Shown piece after piece: positions 1 to 12,015 of a stretch of DNA of 49,220 nt. Origin of the DNA: Spirogloea muscicola (lineage: Eukaryota; Streptophyta; Zygnematophyceae; Spirogloeales; Spirogloeaceae). Below the pieces are notes generated by a model. The model saw nothing but the letters and a program-made list of their open reading frames with translations. It was not told where the DNA came from and searched no databases. The DNA is taken from assembly GCA_009602725.1 (NCBI GenBank), contig WELB01000014.1:744788-794007 (forward strand). The letters are read 5' to 3'. Made by a program: the position numbers and the translations under genes. Numbering within the stretch: the first letter of the stretch is position 1; each line of letters starts with the position of its first letter.

Positions 1-2
1 CG

Positions 3-33
<31 letters not shown>

Positions 34-86
34 TCGCGCGGGCGCGGATTAGATGCGCCGCTGTCGCCGCCGCCGCCGGGGGCGCC
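1..86 (+). other. GCC-repeat leader, possible N-terminal extension of MurD
   Basis: A CCG/GCC trinucleotide run precedes the first MurD ATG. In the MurD frame it reads without a stop as a Pro run followed by an Arg/Ala-rich stretch, ending in GGA before MDDLRG. It may be 5' UTR or part of a plastid transit peptide whose start lies outside the window. The other upstream ATG (53) is out of frame. Confidence 0.45.
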
Positions 87-3000
87 ATGGACGACCTCCG
101 CGGCCAGACTGTGGCGGTGAGCCGATGATTGGGCACTCCGGGGGCTGCTGCCGGTGCTGGCGACCCGCCATGGCCGGCGTCGATGATGGCCGTGCTGCGC
201 GCCGGGAATGGCGGGCGGGCGGGGCAGGTCGTGGGCCTCGGCGCGTCCGGCAGGGCGGCGGTGCGGCTGGCCCTCGCGCGCGGCGCCCACCACGTAGTCG
301 CCGTGGACCGCAACCCGGCGACGCCGCCGCTCGAGGTGGGCTGCGACGCGCTGTGGCGACGACTGACAGTTAGTGGTCGGTTTTCTCCGCCTAACATAAA
401 GGCAAACCTTAAGTAAACCCCATTATTGCGGGTTTAGACACCCTGGTTAAATCTTGCCAGCCTTGGTTCATTGGTGGCTTTTTGGCGCGGTCGTAGATAT
501 ATGAACCAGAGCTCTAAACACCTTTCATTTGCTTTAGTGGTTAGTTGAGTGATCTGCTCTACTGTGTGTTGGGGGCCTCAGGAACATCTGGGCCTGGCGG
601 GGTTCGACGCGGCGCGCGTCCGAAGTGTGGCCGGGCCCCACTGCGCAGCCACCCTCGCGAGCGCGTCGCTCATTGTCCCGGTGTGCCCGTGGCGCAGCCA
701 GACGTCGCCGCGGCCATCCGGCTGGTTCGTCACCCAGGGTCTCTATGACAGGCCCACATCTATGACCTCACCAACCCTAAACCCTAAACCCCTAAAATAC
801 AAGCCCTAGACCCTTGTTCTCTATGATGTTGACTCACTAATATCCGCAGTTTGCACCAGCTTTGTCCATGATTGTTTGCGTGGCCTAATGGTCGCCACCA
901 CTTGGTGCGGTGCGGGCAGGGCGTGCCGGCGCTGTCGGAGCTCGCCTTTGCGGCGGAGGCCCTGCCAAAGTCGGTCAAGATTGCAGCCATCACCGGCACC
1001 AACGGCAAGTCCACCGTCACAACCTTCACTGGTCAGGTGCCGCCGCAAACCTCCGTCGCTCACCGAGCAGCTACGGCAAAGACCGGGGTCGTGAAGTGGC
1101 GGGCTTCAGTCACTGATGCTGCTCCTCGTGAATTGAGATCTTATCGAAGTCTTATCTCCTGTTCATGAGGCTTTAGTGTGTATGGGCAACTTGGGACTTC
1201 ACTCTGAATCGTCATGTCGGTGGCCTCTGTCAGCTGCTGCAAGCCGCCGGCGTGCGCGCGTTTGTTGGAGGCAATCTGGGCCAGCCCCTCTCCTGTGCTG
1301 CGCTCGAGTGTCTCGCACAACCTCCCGGTAAATTTCCTTTTCAGGTAAATGGCACACACCTGGGCGCCGCTTTATATCTAGAAATCTGGGTCTTACACTG
1401 CAGATTGTATCCACCACGCATGAGCAGATCAAGCCATATTAAGATTGTCGACCCGCATTTCTCGCAGCAACTTTTTTTGGCGCAGCTACGGCACAATCAC
1501 TATGAAAGTATTATTGTACGTCTGCCGAGAGTGGTTGTTGAGAGTGGTCCACTGCGTCCAGGCTGCTGTGGTGGAGGTTAGCAGCTACCAGATGGAGCTT
1601 CCCGGCGACTTGAAGCCCAAGGCGAGCAAGCGGCCCAGCAAGTCCACCCACGTCCAGCATCATTGTGCTCTGTCTGTGAACCCTTTGCTTGCACAAGGCC
1701 TCTTGAACCTCACTGCCCTCTTCCTTGCATCTGTTTAGTGATTCTCAAAGCCCTAGTCTTCTGAACTTGCACTGCGGACCTTTAGGCTCAGGTTATGGTA
1801 TTTCAGTTGTGCAGTCAGGTGTTAAATGATCATTGAAGGTTCTTGACTGCCATTATTTGGTGCAGGCTGCGGTGGTGCTGAACCTGACGCCGGATCACCT
1901 GGACCGCCACGGCTCCATGGAGACCTACGGCGCTGCCAAGTGCCGCGTTTTCGCACGGCAGGAGTCGTCCGACCTGGCCATCATCCCACAGAGTAGGAAT
2001 GTGAGATGCCTAGCTTGCTTTCTCTTGTGCTGCTTCGTGTACTGGGGCACGGATTTAGCGTAGCGAGCTACCATAAGCAATGAGCTTTCAATGAGATAAT
2101 ATGGACCTCAAAGAAAGCATAAGCCGAGGCTCAAGAGCAGATGGAGCTCTCATTAGGCATCATTGCCCTCTTCACCTTGTCTGCTAGAGCGGGTGCTAAA
2201 GACTACTATATTGGAAACTGATCTGATGCCCGATCTTGCGGTGCGCTGCTGCAGATGACAACATGCTCCGGAGGCTGAGCGCACTTGCTGGCGGCAGTGG
2301 CAAGCGCGCCTGGCTGGGGGGCCTTCCTGGAGTTCAGGTGCCAAGCAACATCTGTGCTGCTCCCAACCCAGCTTTCATTGGGCCCTGCTCATATCGGGCC
2401 CTACTTATTGCGGGCCTCGTCTCATCAGCGGCCTGGTCGTCATAAGCACTAAATTGGCTCTTCATATCGTGATGAAGTGCATCACAGGCCCTGTTCTGTC
2501 ATGCAAGCTGAGAATTGCAAGCGTCCCATCTTGCCTGCTTCCACCTCAGCAGAGCCAGAATCTGGCAGAACCAACTCGAACTGTCAACGACGACGACGGC
2601 AAACAATGGCTGACATAGTCGGGTGTTGCCTTTTGCCAGCTGGACAGCCAGGCTAGGAGGGCAATCGTGGTAGTCCCGACGACCGGTGTCGAGGCCCGGC
2701 TGTACTTGACCTCCCTCAAGGCCGTTGGACTGCACAATGTGCACAATGCTGGCACAGCAGCACTGTTGGCGCTGGGCCTGGATGTTGGTCTGCGTGAGGG
2801 CGACATACAGGCCGGCATCAGTGCCCTGAGCCCCCCGCTGCACCGCATGCAGCTCGGTGAGGGCTCAATCTTCTCACTTCTCAAGTCATGGGCTTCCTTT
2901 GCTTCAGCTGGCTGACTTGCAAGCGATCGATGGGTGTGGGAAACGGCTCAAGCAGTACCTGAGAATGTGAGCTGAGCTGGCTCTCTATGCAGTTTGCGAG

Positions 3001-4061
3001 GATCACAACGGGGTTCTGTGGATCAATGACAGCAAGGCGACCAATGTGGAGGCGGCGTTGGCGGGGCTGGCTGGCCTTGGTGGTCGCAAGGCCGTCGTCC
3101 TCTTGGGGGGCCTGGCGAAGGTCAGGAGGCTGCGCCTCTATGATTTGGTTGATAAGAGGTCCCAAATTATGCTGCTGTAGCAGATGCACTGCATTTCAGG
3201 AATAACCTGTGAAACTCTACTTGCTTGGCATTAGCGTTGGCCACATAGCCCTTGGCTTTGATTGGCTGTTCATCTCACCCTATCTATTCAGGGGAGCTTT
3301 GGAAATCTCGTATGTCAACAGTCAAGGATGTTTCAAAGATCCCATTTGGTAGAGGTATTGCTTCATTGATGTCAATCTTGTTTGTCATACTGATCAGGCT
3401 GGTAGAGCTGGTGAAGGCTATGGCTTCAGTCGGCTGGTGAAGTGCCTGGATGCCCACCGCGCAGTAATCACGGTTAGTTTGTTGGCAACTATCACCCGTG
3501 GTCATCGACAATAGCAAGAAGCATTGATAGAACGCTGAGCTTTCTCTAGACCTGTATTTGCTTCAGTTTGGAGCTTCTGGCGGCGACATTGCCGAGGAGC
3601 TGAAGGCGGCGAACCTGGGAGTGGTGCTGCAGAGTGTCTCACTGCTAGCTGAGGCCTTGCGGCTAGCTGCAAACATAGCTCAACCAGGTCACCATCGGTC
3701 GACCACTATGTGCAGTGCATGTATTATTTGCATACTGTGACGCTGTGGCTTTGTTGAATCACCAGAACTGCATCTTTGTGATGACAGGGTGCACTGGAAA
3801 CACGATATTGTCCATGAATCACTCTAGCTGCAATTGTGGTGCCTCAGAAAGGTTGCAATAAGCAATAGTTTGCCTTACCACAACGTCTATCTCTACTGAG
3901 TGCTGCTTGCTCGTTGGTGCTTAAATGCAGGGGACATTGTGCTGCTGAGCCCTGCCTGTGCGAGCTTTGATGAGTTCACAAACTTTGAGCACCGGGGCAA
4001 GTTCTTCAGTGAATGGGCGTTAACTCAGTCGAGCCAGCCCAGTAAACGACAGGAATGCTGA
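87..4061 (+). CDS. murD: MurD, UDP-N-acetylmuramoylalanine--D-glutamate ligase (13 exons)
   Basis: Adds D-Glu to UDP-MurNAc-L-Ala in peptidoglycan precursor synthesis; in a photosynthetic eukaryote this probably serves the plastid wall. Exons I trace: 87-116, 228-335, 582-724, 920-1036, 1234-1327, 1545-1621, 1866-1992, 2255-2337, 2652-2856, 2993-3120, 3398-3472, 3567-3687, 3931-4061, about 479 aa. Seen: an N-terminal Rossmann start ([11 protein letters not shown]), the Mur ligase P-loop [26 protein letters not shown], the HNVHNA box, DSKATN and the C-terminal [18 protein letters not shown]. Exon 3 is one base short of frame near 690. Exon 6 ends at a GC donor (1622). The exon 5/6 and 8/9 junctions are the least certain. 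The frame upstream of ATG 87 stays open to base 3, so the true start and a transit peptide may lie left of the window. Confidence 0.93.
775..797 (-). repeat. Internal telomere-like repeat in murD intron 3
   Basis: Two and a half units of CCCTAAA, the plant-type telomere repeat read on the complementary strand, lie between murD exons 3 and 4. Confidence 0.7.
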
Positions 4062-4455
4062 CTATTGCCAACTCAGTGCCTTGAGGAGCTGATAATTTTT
4101 GTGGCTTAAATTAGCATGCGCTCCCGTTCATCCGAGAAACTACATCTGCTCAGCACCTAGCATTACTTAGGAGCTACATGGGAGGCTAGCAGACAAGCTA
4201 TTTGCCGCATCGCTAGCTGCCTCCTCATGGGATGAGCTGGTCAAAGGGTTGGCTGACAATTGTATAGGGCAATGACTGTGGTTGGCATACTAAGATATGA
4301 GTCTCATGAGGAGCAAATTGAGGGCTGTTTACATGTGGTCAAGTAGTTGATGCTTAGCGTCACGCCTGCAAAAGGCCTCTGACCATAATTACAAGCAAAT
4401 TCAGGAGTTACTGCTTGCTGCAGTGGTGCTTTGGCCTCCGCTTGTCCAGCAGGAG
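4062..4455. other. Convergent spacer between murD and M16 gene
   Basis: This AT-richer spacer holds the two 3' ends. I see no further coding signal or recognisable repeat in it. Confidence 0.5.
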
Positions 4456-7400
4456 CTACCGTATCGATATGTCGAGTGGGATAACTGGGAGCCCCAGTGA
4501 GGCCAGGCTCTCCTCCACCTGCGCAGCATCACTGACGACCAGGATCGGCTCTTCGGCAGGGTGGAGGTGCCGCCTGGCAGCCTGCAGGATGTCTCTGCTG
4601 GTCACCTTCTCCACCTCCCTCCTATACCTGCAGCCAATATGTATATAATTGTTGATAGATAATGGAGCAGCTTACTTGCTCATGCTTGATGGTGAAATCG
4701 ACCAATTCTTGTGAGAAGTATGCAATTTGGGTGCAGCATATGAACGAGTGCACTGCTTACTTGAACAAAAAATCCTGGTCCACTCCAAAGAGCTCGTACG
4801 TCATTATGCGCCCCAATTGCGAGCCCCTGCAAACAGACGAGTGAGGGCAATGACTGGTGCTGTTCCGAATGTAGCATATTAAGCTTCTGGGCAGATCAGT
4901 ACATTAAGCAGAAATTTCTGAGCTGTGGTAAAGGTCCGCTTGCTGGGTAACTCAGAAGCCGAGGCAGAGTGATCCTTGAGCATCTTAAACCAGAATCTGT
5001 CTTAAGAAGTCAACATTCTAAAGACTGAACGTTCATTTTGGCGACTAGCTCTGCAGAAGCACAACTTGTGCTGGTATTCCAGGACTTTGACAGGACATAG
5101 TAGAGGAGGTCAAGGGAGACAATGCTGTTGTAACGCAGTGTGTGCATCATTCGGTTGTGAAGATCTGGGACTCACGTGTCATCGAAGTTGAAGACGAAGG
5201 AGTTGAGAGCAGACTGCTTGGCCAAGGCCAGCTCTTCTGTGGAGTGAAACTTTGGGAAAGAATTCAACCAAATGCAGTGCAAATTAAGCAGCAGCTTCCT
5301 GAAGTCCTTAAGAGATAGAAATGGCGTGTCTCGCTTGAGGCACACATACCTGGCTTGATCAGCTCGGTGGTCACGCCCTGTAGCACCTTGCGCATGGATA
5401 GCACGCAATTAGCTACCTCCTTGACCTGCGTCTCAGCGCCGGCTACAAAGACGCCCTGCCCTTCCACAGCAAGCACACAATAGACAAGAGAATCAACTTC
5501 CAGCCTACAGCTTGGACGACCACAGGCAACAGTCATGTGGATCTGGTGTGCTCAAATTGCAGCAAGAATGGCCAAAGATGGTCATTGAGTCAGTGACAAG
5601 ATTATTAGATGAGCTTCAATGGAATAAACGGAGTCAGCTTGGTGCTCAACGTAAAATTAGTCAAAGTTGGTGTGCTAACCACACCCGATGCTCCAAAGCG
5701 GGAGACCATCCGCCGAATACGGAGTACGCCAGACCCTCCCTCGAACGCACCTGCTCAAAAACGCCTCTTCAATGTCAGCCCATGCACTGGAGGTCGCCAG
5801 CCATGGAGACCGTTGGTCATAAGAGCGTTCTGAAGTGCTTAGTTTTCGTTGTGAACACTTTTGACATGATGACTTTATGCTCAGATACATTGCCAATACT
5901 GTGGTGCAATCACAAATCACCCTTGTTGTTGGTGTTACCCAGTAGATGGTGTTACTTAATAGATGCTCAATCTTTAAATACAATACAATACAATGGCACT
6001 TGCTCTGGAACAAAATTGGACAAAATTGGAAATAAGAAGGTCCTGACATGCATGAAGAACTCAGAACGATGACAAGTGAGAAAACGAACTCCCGTTGCCA
6101 AGCAACCAGGACAGTGAGCTTCTTGCAAATAACCTGGTCAAAAAGGAGGCCACCAAAGCCGTTGAGGGCCGAATTAAGTACATCAAGCCTGAAAAGGTCG
6201 GGATCATCGAGTGTGGTACCTAGCTCTCCCATCCTGACATACCTGAACTCAGGACCAATGTCAGGAGTAAATGATTGTGACCATAGTCTGGAAAATGCAT
6301 GTAAATCTGCACCAACCCAAATCAATGCACCGAGGTTGCATTGAGGTTGGAGAGTCCCTCATCAGATTGGAGAATGAATATTACAGACCCTTGAGTCAGG
6401 CCTGGCCGGTCAATCAAGTAGACCCCGGGTGGCCGCGCGCTGAAGCCCTTCTCCAGTGGTGTCAGCACTGGCTTTGTAATGGAACGTGAAGCCGTGCTGA
6501 TCCAGTTCCCAAATTCATCTTCTACCAGCTTTCTGACAGTCGCCGAGCTGAAGTCACCCCAGATGCCCAGTACAGCTTGGTCAGGCCTGCAAATAGCAAC
6601 ACCTTGCAATCAGAAGCCCGTTGACCCTTTGTGACCTGGAAGTGAGCCAGCGCGCTATCAAAGCTCAGGACCTTTGGGAAAAGTGGTCAGCCCTTAATTG
6701 GTCACCTAAACAGCCCTGAAGTGACAAAGTGACCACTCAAATTCCCTCTGTAAACTGTTGTACAGGTTGCAGCTTATAAGTAAGCTATTGAGTAAGCTAT
6801 GACTAAGCTATTCAAACTTTGTGCTCCAGACCTGTATTCGCTGTCGTGGAAACATGCCAGGTCCGAGATCTTGATGGCTGACACGGTACTGATCTCTGGC
6901 CGTCGAGCATAGGGGCTCTCTGACCCGTAGAGCAACTTTGGCATCTCCCTCCTGGCAATCGTCCCTGGCTATGAACAAAAGATCCACGGTGTCAATGTTG
7001 ATGTTTCATTGCCAAAAGCATCTAGGCTGTGAAGCCACTGTTGAGGATAATAACGGTGTGATGACGGATTGTGATGCCGCATGACTACCAATGATACAGA
7101 TATCATTGACACACCCCTCTGACTTGGAATGCAAGAGCATCTGAGCCTCTACCGATGCGGCAATGATAATCACATCTGCTTCAGTCCCCCACAGAAAGCA
7201 AAATGTTTTTTCTTAGGAACAGCTGTGGCAAATGTGCAGCTTCTCAGCATAACTTACAGACTTATAGATAGCTCTCAGGCTATCTGTGAAAGGCTTGAAT
7301 ATGCTCGTCAGCTTACTTCGTCATTCCTGCGGGCAATTCCCCCCAACACCTGGCTCCGCACCAGTTCTAGCTTCTCCACAGGAAAAAGCGGCTGCTGCAC

Positions 7401-9364
7401 CACTGCCACAGCAACCCACAAAGACATCCCTGAGGAAGATGAGGAGTGTAGGCTCGTAACGGTGCCATGGCTTGCCATCTGGTCAAGCGCAAGGTGATTG
7501 CACGAAGCATGGCCCCCAGGACCAGATGGAAGCCCGTACAGCAGGGTGACTGACATTTGACATCCAGCTCTATAGGTCAGCAGGTGTCAAGTGAAGAGCA
7601 AGGACATACTGTCACCTTCGGAAAACAAGCCCATGACCTCCCCAAGGTCCTCTGTCAGACATCGGAACCCAACGCTCGCCTCTGCCACGCCTGCAGACGC
7701 TTCTATACGAGCAGCCAGCGTCTGCTCTTCCACGCAAACGGACAGGCTTTAGCAAATGCCTTGACATCTCCCATCTGCCTCTCGTCAGGACATGGCTGGA
7801 ACAAGTTGCAGTCAATATTGAGCACGTCAATCAGGTGAAGCTCCAGGGTTGGGCTGATGTATGGACCTCAAGGCGGAGGTCGAGGTAGTCAGCTGAGTGC
7901 TGCTGAGTCCCCCCACTCCGCTGCACGCTGCTTGTGATAGCAGCTAGACCCACCTGCATGATGCTGGATGTAGCTTGCACAATTGTCATGTAGAACAGAA
8001 GATCCGTCCCCGTGCAAAAATAATCTACTGTCATAAAACAGCCTGCAAGCCAGCATGAGTGGCTGAGAGGCTGCCGCTCTCGACCTGGGCAGCCGGCTCA
8101 GACTTGCTCCCGCCCTTCACCAGAAGCTGGCCTCCAACCTGCCAAGATGGAGTGACTCTGATTTCAATTGCCAGGTGTTTGACAGTGAAAGCTATATCTA
8201 AGCAGCCTGATGCAGTCCTTCATGGTGTTTCGACTATCCGACAAGACAAAGTCCAGAGAGACTGAGCACATTGCACACCGTGGGCTTGGCAGCTTGCTAC
8301 TCACAAGGCCAAGCTCGTGGTCTTCCAGGAGGAGAACCCTGAGCCCGTTGGAAAGCACCAACTGCAATGCAATAGGACTCGATCTAAATAAGCACTAGCA
8401 ACACCTCAAGCATGCAGGAAAAGGGCCTACATCAGATGCTACTTGATTCCTGGATATCGAAAGCCTGGACCAATGATCATACTCAACATGAGAAGATGTT
8501 TCTCACCTTCTGGTACGGCGGGAGCTTGACGTCTGGTAATGGAGGGAACTTGGTGGGGATGGGCGGCAGAAGCTGGGTGTCAATCAGGGGGGGCTGGTTG
8601 CTGAGCACGCTGGGTGCGCTGCCGTGTGTGCGACATCATCAGAAGCTCGACTAGAAGTGCCAGTATTAGCTGCCCTGGCTATTCATGAATGACGTTCTCA
8701 AATCCCAACATGTCAAGCCTGGCTGGACTTCTGCCTGCGTTGCTATCCTGCTTCTCAGGATATGATTCTGGGCTTTAGGCGTTCAGGGGCAAGGAATTAC
8801 AAGTAGCTCCGCCTGCTCAGCTGCCTGAAGCAGGCAGGCAGTCATGCTGCAATCGCTAGCATGACACGGTTTCACAGCAGGCCATTGACACTTGGAAATT
8901 CAGTTCATCTCGTCAGGTTTTGGGCTCAGGCCCCTTATTAGTCCCATCTTTTACCTGAGAGCAGGGTCCACGGTTGTTGCATAGACGCATGCGGCAGCTG
9001 CAATGGGCATGCAAATGCTTCCGAGCGCGTCCAAGATGCTCATTCCTTTGTGCGTACTCTCCAGGGCAGGCCCTTCATGGACGCCATAACGGTCTGGCCG
9101 CCCAAGTTGCTGGTGTACCAGCGCCGGCTGAGAGCCAGGCGCCGGCGCGTCGCCAAGGTGAGACGCAGCCTTCATCGAGCTGCCATAGCTGCTGCACGCC
9201 GACCCTTCAGTGCCCACGCCAGCGTCCCTTGGTGCTTCTTGAGGCTGGCCCGCGATAATCACAGCTCTGGGCGGCCGCCTGCCTGCAAGCCCGGCCGCCA
9301 TGGGCAGTGGAAGCGGTGGGCACTGCAGCGCCATGGTGCAAGCCGAGCACGCCATGCATGCCAT
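4456..9364 (-). CDS. M16-family peptidase homologue, non-catalytic subunit type (15 exons)
   Basis: Exons 5' to 3' on the minus strand: 9364-8955, 8618-8507, 8361-8305, 8138-8085, 7953-7867, 7724-7616, 7402-7317, 6968-6832, 6586-6389, 6242-6134, 5750-5685, 5455-5350, 5236-5176, 4826-4761, 4627-4456. They chain in phase to 609 aa. Exon 1 has an Ala/Cys/Met-rich leader and a hydrophobic segment, ALGSICMPIAAAACVYATTV, suggesting organelle targeting. The first M16 domain begins LSNGLRVLLLEDHE. At the usual HxxEH site it reads VGLAAITSSVQRSGGT, so there is no zinc ligand set. The C-terminal domain has DRPGLTQGYVRMGEL, VRSREGLAYSVFGGW (the R...Y pair seen in M16B subunits) and NSFVFNFDDTGSQL. It is presumably the inactive partner of a heterodimeric M16B protease; the catalytic homologue lies at 22222-27005. 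Exon 6 acceptor is the least certain. Confidence 0.88.
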
Positions 9365-9649
9365 TGCAGCACTCAGGCCCTCTGCAGGCTGCTGCTCGGC
9401 GCAGAAAGTGGGTTTACGTGGGTGCCTGGTGTGACTGAGTGCCCTCTATGCTGCACGAGTCAGTCGAGTCGTGTGAGCTCTGCGGCGGTGACGCCCGACG
9501 CCGTCCAGCTACAATGGCTGCCGTGCGGTGGCAGAGGCGGAGGACCTAGCCCGTGATGAGTGCTTGCAGCTAGGAACATACGCATCTTCCTTTCGCTGTA
9601 GGCTCTTGCATTAGCTGTGTGGTTTTGGCGCTAGTCTCTCGCATTAGCT
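9365..9649. other. Upstream flank of the non-catalytic M16 gene
   Basis: About 285 bases between the M16 start codon and the retroelement tail. A stretch recurring as CATTAGCTGTGTGGTTTTGG is duplicated near 9610 and 9641. No gene is seen. Confidence 0.4.
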
Positions 9650-10576
9650 GTGTGGTTTTGGCGCCTTTGGCACTATGGACCTTGTTCATTCTTTCTGGGC
9701 TGGCAATTCACAGCCCCCGCTCCCCTTATGAAAGGGAGCTCTTATGAAGAGCTCCCTTTCTTCCTCGGCCTCCCACCTAATTGCCTGATTGGGGTGCGCC
9801 AGTGCGAGTGCGGCTTCCGTGCAGAGGGTGCTGTGCTCGCCACTCACATGCTGAGATGCCCCACTGGATTAGAAGTGGTGGGCATTCACAACCTCCTTCG
9901 CGATGCCCTGGCGGGCTTGATGCGCGACGCCGGCTACCGTGCGGTCGTGGAAGTCAACAATATCATGCCTATCACCACGGACGCCCAGGGACGTCATCAT
10001 CGCCGCACACTTGACATTGTGGGCGTGCAACCTGGTGGAGGACCACGGGCCCTGGTCGACGTTGTTGTTACGGAGGCATATAAAGGCCCAGCATCAACAC
10101 ACATTGCTGGGCACGCAGTGGGCGGAGCAGAGCAAAGAAAACTGCGGCATTACTCCGATTACCCCCAATGCGATCAACTCCTGCCAGCTGCAATCGACAT
10201 CTTTGGCTGTCTGGGTCCTCGCTTCCACACTCTGCTTCAAAACGTTGCCAATCTAGGCTACACTCGACGCGCAGATGTGTTTCCGGCTGAGATGGGCTTG
10301 CCAGCTGCATATCTGTCGCTCTTGCGACGTCGGGTTTCGGCCTGTTTGCAGCGTGCTCAGGCTAGTGCCTTGCACCAGAAAGCTGGGCGAGCTCTAGTAG
10401 GTGGCAGAAGGGCTCCGTTCCTGGCATCTAGTATTCATGCATCGAGTAGTGACCTTTATGTTTTGACCCGTGGTTATTGAGCGGGTCAATCTGCTGTAGG
10501 TTATGTAGATTTTTAGATGTGCTTGCCTTTGTACCTGGCCATTTGGCCTACATTTCTTTCTAATACACGATCTCTC
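9608..10576 (+). mobile_element. Non-LTR retroelement tail with RLE-like C-terminal domain
   Basis: An open frame runs to a stop at 10480. Within it I see a zinc-knuckle-like CECG...H...C, then HNLLRDALAGLMRDAGY, a PD-(D/E)xK-like block (RRTLDIVGV, ALVDVVVTEAYK) and a C-terminal box ALHQKAGRAL with terminal YVLTRGY. CCHC plus PD-(D/E)xK is the layout of the restriction-like endonuclease of R2/CRE/Dualen-type non-LTR elements. There is no reverse transcriptase here, so the copy is 5'-truncated. The 3' UTR after the stop ends near TAATACACGATCTCTC. At the 5' side it carries the hairpin module (9680-9730). The family assignment is inferred from motif order only. Confidence 0.72.
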
Positions 10577-10586
10577 CTTTCTGATG

Positions 10587-10790
10587 CACCAGAAAGCTGG
10601 GCGAGCTCTGGTTGGTGGCAGAAGGGCTCCATTTCTGGCATCTAGTATTCATGCATCCATTAGTGACCTTTATGTTTTGACCCGTGGTTATTGAGCGGGT
10701 CAATCTGCTGTAGGTTATGTAGATCTTCAGATGTGCTTGCCTTTGTACCTGGCCATTTGGCATACATTAGTTTCTAATACACGGACTCCT
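10587..10790 (+). mobile_element. 5'-truncated second copy of the same retroelement
   Basis: This copy starts within the HQKAGRAL codons and runs through LTRGY and the 3' UTR. It is flanked by a perfect 10-base direct repeat, CTTTCTGATG (10577-10586 and 10791-10800), interpreted as the target-site duplication. It landed directly behind the 3' end of the longer copy. Confidence 0.85.
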
Positions 10791-10794
10791 CTTT

Positions 10795-10935
10795 CTGATG
10801 GCGTGCAGTGTGCATGAAATGAGAGGGAGGCCAAGCAAGCCAGTACAGTGTCCAAGTAGAACGAACGTGATGAAGAGGGAGCGAATGTGCGGGATGCGCA
10901 TGAAGTTAATGGAAGGCCAATCAAGCCAATGAAGC
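10795..10935 (-). repeat. GCGCGCCTTCTC-type module, two degenerate copies
   Basis: Two partial copies of the module read GGCGTGCAGTGTGCATGAAAT...GGGAGGCCAAGCAAGCC and GGGATGCGCATGAAGTTAATGG...CCAATCAAGCCAATG. Both are reverse-orientation versions of the module seen intact at 47360-47445. Confidence 0.6.
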
Positions 10936-11895
10936 TGCAAACGTCACGGCTGCATTAAGAGACTCACTGCACACTAAATTGCGCTTGCCAAACTGCGATG
11001 CCACGTGGTGCACATCTACTTGGAAATCTTACTAGTTGCCATCTTCCATGAGTTTGAGCAATGTGGGCGCCACTTCTGGACGTGCCAAAGCCACATTTGC
11101 ACCAGTTTGCAGGCCCCTAACTGAGGCGAGTGGGCAGGCACCACTGATAGCTCCCTGACATTGCCGTGCTTGCTCTACAAAAAGTGCGACAACTTCTACG
11201 GAACCTATGAAAGCATGCAGATTGCTTGTCACCAGAGACACTGCCACAATCAAGGTGACCTATTGGCCATGCCTGCTTGCCTGCTCATTCTGCTGTCAGC
11301 CACGACGATTGAGTACCTCAATCGCATGTATACTCAAGGATTGCCTTGTCAGTAAGCGGTGGTCCAAGCAGCATGAAGCACACCATTAAGCCGCTGCTCC
11401 AATCTTGCACAGGCCGTTTACTTCAAGCTTCAGAGAAGCTCATTTGACTTCGTCACTTTTAGGTGCTGAGGTCCCCTTCAGCTGTGTTTCGCCCTGTTTT
11501 GGCCCCTCTTTGCCTGGGCTTTGCTTTGTGTTGGACCGTTCTTTAGATCACTACTTCTTGCCGGAACAGTTCACTGACTCGTCTTGGCCCCACTTTCATG
11601 TCATGACCACTGCACGCCTTCTTCGACCCAACATATTAACACTTGAGTTGAGTTTCAGAGAAGGAGCAACATCTATGGATACCCAGCAACCATGGCATCG
11701 AGAAATAGTATAGGATCTCCTCCTCCTGCTGGATCTGTCAATGACAATAATGTTGAAATGAGCTTCGCTGCTGACATATGGCTTCCTATTTGGTAGTCTA
11801 CTAAAAGTTCGCCAGGTCTGCCATTTCTACTTGTCTAGTCAGCAAAAGCCAGAGGTAATGAGCAAAGTAGGCAAGATCAGCAGAAACAGGCAGTA
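10936..11895. other. Region without a recognised gene
   Basis: Only short unsupported frames occur. A minus-strand frame near 11032-11253 (reading ANVALARPEVAPTLLKLM) could be an exon, but nothing links it to a neighbour. Confidence 0.35.
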
Positions 11896-12015
11896 GGTGC
11901 TCTAGCACTCATAAAGTATCCAATGTAGTCCCAAATGCCGCTAATCAGAGAATGAGGTGCTCTAGCACTCATACAGTATCCAATATAGTCCCAAATGCAG
12001 CTAATCAGAGATGAA
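11896..12015. repeat. 60-base tandem duplication
   Basis: Units 11896-11955 and 11956-12015 are nearly identical (GTGCTCTAGCACTCAT start, CTAATCAGAGA end). The stop codon of the minus-strand gene at 12001 lies inside the second unit. Confidence 0.85.

Noticed and set aside
7867-7953. Missing HxxEH motif read as a pseudogene sign in the 4.4-9.4 kb M16 gene
   Set aside because: Fifteen exons chain in phase with conserved C-terminal motifs, and inactive M16 subunits are a known class.
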